Of a stretch of DNA of 33,998 bases, positions 33,228 to 33,998 are shown one piece after another. Made by a program: the position numbers and the translations under genes. This stretch comes from Candidatus Zixiibacteriota bacterium (GTDB lineage Bacteria > Zixibacteria > MSB-5A5 > GN15 > FEB-12), in the NCBI GenBank assembly GCA_024278515.1, contig JAJRTA010000244.1:1-33998 (forward strand), written 5' to 3'. Below the pieces are notes generated by a model. The model had not been told where the DNA came from, did no database searches, and saw only the letters and a program-made list of their open reading frames with translations. Numbering within the stretch: position 1 is the first letter of the stretch; the number at the start of each line of letters is the position of its first letter.

Positions 33228-33998
33228 TCAACAGGAATCCGAATATTTGCGAGCCTGTCTTTCAAAAGCGGGTGATGTCAACCTCTTCAGCTTCCCCTCA
33301 AGTTCGGCAATGTCACGTTGTGTGAGTCGGCTTAGTTTTCCGGGAAATTCGCCCGAGGCCACCTGATCAAAAACTTTTTCCATATTCTTACGGACGGAAT
33401 TGTCGATCAACTTAGGACCGACCTGTACGGCGCCGTAACGGGCGGCGACCGAAATGCGTTTCAGCATTCCTTCAATCCCGTGCTTTTTGATCAGGTTCAC
33501 GATCAGGTCAAGCTGGTAGGCTACTTCAAGGTAAGCGTTTTCTTCGGGCAGGCCATGTTTGACCAGGGTCTCGAACCCGAGCTTCAGCAACATGGGCACC
33601 CCCCCGCAGAGGATCGCCTGCTCCCCGAAAAGATCGCCCAACGCCTCATGCTCAAAGCTCGTCTCGACCAGACGGTTCCTGTCAAACCCTATCCCGCGGG
33701 CGATCGCCCGGGCGGTACGCTCGGCGTTACCTGAGTAATCCTGATCTACTGCAACGAACGCGGAGAGAGCTTTCTTTTTACCGTACGCTTCACGCACCGT
33801 CACCCCGGGCGCGTGCGGCGCGATCATGATTACATCACAGTCGACGGGCGGAATCACCTGATCGAAATGAACCGACATCCCGGCCAGGAACATCAGAGTC
33901 TTCCCCGGCGCAAGCTGCGGCTTTATCTGACTTGTATATACCGAGGCATGAAGATGGTCCGGGAAAGCAAACACGATCACATCATTATGAGCAACGGC
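33228..33998 (-). CDS. Ketol-acid reductoisomerase-like protein with altered active site (N-terminus outside window)
   Basis: The frame is open to the window edge, so the protein is cut at its N-terminus; 256 residues are visible, covering the end of the NAD(P)-binding domain and the whole helical knot domain. The fold is clear from NDVIVFAFPDHL, DVIMIAP, GDLFGEQAILCGG, GFETLVKHG, ISVAARYG and VGPKLID, in the order found in IlvC. Asp and Glu of GDLFGEQ are kept. Other catalytic positions differ from IlvC: the His of AHGFNIHF is Ala (33882-33884), the Lys of APKGPGH is His (33813-33815), and the second metal-binding Glu of the knot helix is Gln (33513-33515). It is either a diverged IlvC or a paralogue with another role. 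Confidence 0.8.
   Translation of the reverse strand, partial: AVAHNDVIVFAFPDHLHASVYTSQIKPQLAPGKTLMFLAGMSVHFDQVIPPVDCDVIMIAPHAPGVTVREAYGKKKALSAFVAVDQDYSGNAERTARAIARGIGFDRNRLVETSFEHEALGDLFGEQAILCGGVPMLLKLGFETLVKHGLPEENAYLEVAYQLDLIVNLIKKHGIEGMLKRISVAARYGAVQVGPKLIDNSVRKNMEKVFDQVASGEFPGKLSRLTQRDIAELEGKLKRLTSPAFERQARKYSDSC

Noticed and set aside
1-33998. CRISPR arrays, tRNA or rRNA genes, insertion sequences
   Set aside because: No regularly spaced repeats, cloverleaf-like segments, transposase motifs or terminal inverted repeats were seen.

Overview
The window is one stretch of ordinary bacterial chromosome with about 34 genes, tightly packed, with many start/stop overlaps. It holds no rRNA, tRNA, insertion sequence, phage gene or CRISPR array, and no gap between genes exceeds 300 bases. 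Base composition looks even, a little over half G+C by eye, so nothing stands out as a recent island. The organism is probably a Gram-negative bacterium of the FCB type, possibly a candidate phylum such as Zixibacteria. This is inferred from an AsmA-like protein, a subtilase with a FlgD-like C-terminal domain, lipoprotein and Sec signals, and a methylmalonyl-CoA pathway. No marker in the window settles it.

Left part, + strand (1-6291): the end of an AsmA-like protein, an exported protein resembling the front of an M1 aminopeptidase without its catalytic centre, a secreted S8 subtilase, and two abutting signalling genes. The first signalling gene has PAS domains and a kinase ATPase domain but no phospho-acceptor histidine. 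The second has a degenerate receiver and a clean H-box helical hairpin but no ATPase domain. Together they look like one histidine kinase split over two proteins, the best candidate here for an undescribed system.

Housekeeping block (6298-10457): a candidate promoter, then yicC, gmk, rpoZ and topA. A convergent 4Fe-4S membrane protein follows on the - strand with its own terminator. It is divergent from a coupled pair for a CDF metal transporter and the rRNA methyltransferase RlmD. Next come a DUF885 peptidase-like protein, a DUF2953-GerW pair with a terminator, a CYTH protein on the - strand, a small membrane protein coupled to a BlaI-type repressor, and an exported protein of unknown function.

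Metabolic operon (- strand, 29761 down to 19323): a mutase with isobutyryl-CoA mutase signature residues, a B12-binding subunit, an acyl-CoA dehydrogenase, an MBL hydrolase, propionyl-CoA carboxylase (carboxyltransferase, biotin carboxylase, biotin carrier), a mutase with methylmalonyl-CoA signature residues, a putative lipoprotein and methylmalonyl-CoA epimerase. Together they would feed isobutyryl/butyryl-CoA and propionyl-CoA to succinyl-CoA. Only one B12 subunit serves two catalytic subunits.

Right end (- strand, 33998-29925): a ketol-acid reductoisomerase-like protein with several active-site replacements, cut by the window edge. It is followed by a compact three-gene cassette: a small YIDPxTGS membrane protein, a methyltransferase with a kinase-like N-terminal half, and a membrane-anchored sulfatase-fold enzyme. 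The cassette probably acts on the cell surface. All family assignments come from reading motifs by eye and remembered consensus sequences; no database search was run.
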